A stretch of DNA of 5,824 bases, taken from Clostridia bacterium. GTDB taxonomy: Bacteria; Bacillota; Clostridia; Oscillospirales; CAG-272. A program made the position numbers and the translations under genes. Shown piece by piece: positions 5,821 to 5,824 of the stretch. Location: the NCBI GenBank assembly GCA_017631215.1, contig JAGBTR010000032.1:1-5824 (forward strand), in the 5' to 3' direction. A model generated the notes under the pieces. The model did no database searches. It was given only the letters and a program-made list of their open reading frames with translations, and was not told where the DNA came from. Within the stretch, counting starts at the first letter, position 1, and each line of letters starts with the position of its first letter.

Positions 5821-5824
5821 AATC

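Noticed and set aside
1..5824. Search for CRISPR arrays, tRNA genes, insertion sequences, toxin-antitoxin or phage-defence genes
   Set aside because: No direct-repeat array, no tRNA cloverleaf, no terminal inverted repeats with a transposase, and every substantial minus-strand frame is a housekeeping or membrane-protein gene except the one small unknown.

Overview
The window is an ordinary chromosomal housekeeping segment, and all eight genes that I can support lie on the minus strand. Moderately GC-rich coding sequence, strong AGGAGG-type ribosome binding sites, near-consensus sigma-A-type promoters, intrinsic terminators between units, and the order rpsD-rpoA-rplQ point to a Gram-positive bacterium. 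My guess is a GC-richer member of the Clostridia. This assignment is an inference from gene order and protein style, not from a marker search.

Read in the direction of transcription (right to left), the first unit is the end of the alpha ribosomal operon: rpsD (S4, a zinc-cysteine form), a 118-bp spacer with two competing hairpins, rpoA (RNA polymerase alpha) and rplQ (L17). It closes with a strong intrinsic terminator at 3608-3639. The second unit starts at a near-perfect promoter (3566-3594). It encodes a CPBP-family membrane protein and, 10 bp downstream, tadA (tRNA adenosine-34 deaminase). A terminator-like hairpin follows at 2054-2097, then a 68-residue unrecognised protein whose ribosome binding site begins only a few bases after the U-tract, then a second terminator (1779-1821) that could work in both directions. 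The third unit starts at a strong promoter with an extended -10 (1737-1766). It encodes GlmM (phosphoglucosamine mutase) and, 7 bp further on, the start of a left-handed beta-helix (hexapeptide-repeat) protein that runs off the left edge.

The first unit supplies ribosome and RNA polymerase parts. TadA modifies the tRNA wobble base needed to decode arginine CGN codons. GlmM makes glucosamine-1-phosphate for UDP-GlcNAc and the cell wall, and its partial neighbour resembles the acyltransferase half of GlmU, which acts on that product. No stretch longer than about 160 bp lacks a gene. I see no mobile element, CRISPR array, tRNA, rRNA or phage feature.

I found no new biological system. The points most worth a second look are the small unrecognised gene behind a terminator, the alternative RNA structures between rpsD and rpoA, the palindrome inside the CPBP promoter, and the terminator U-tract that may double as an UP element for glmM.
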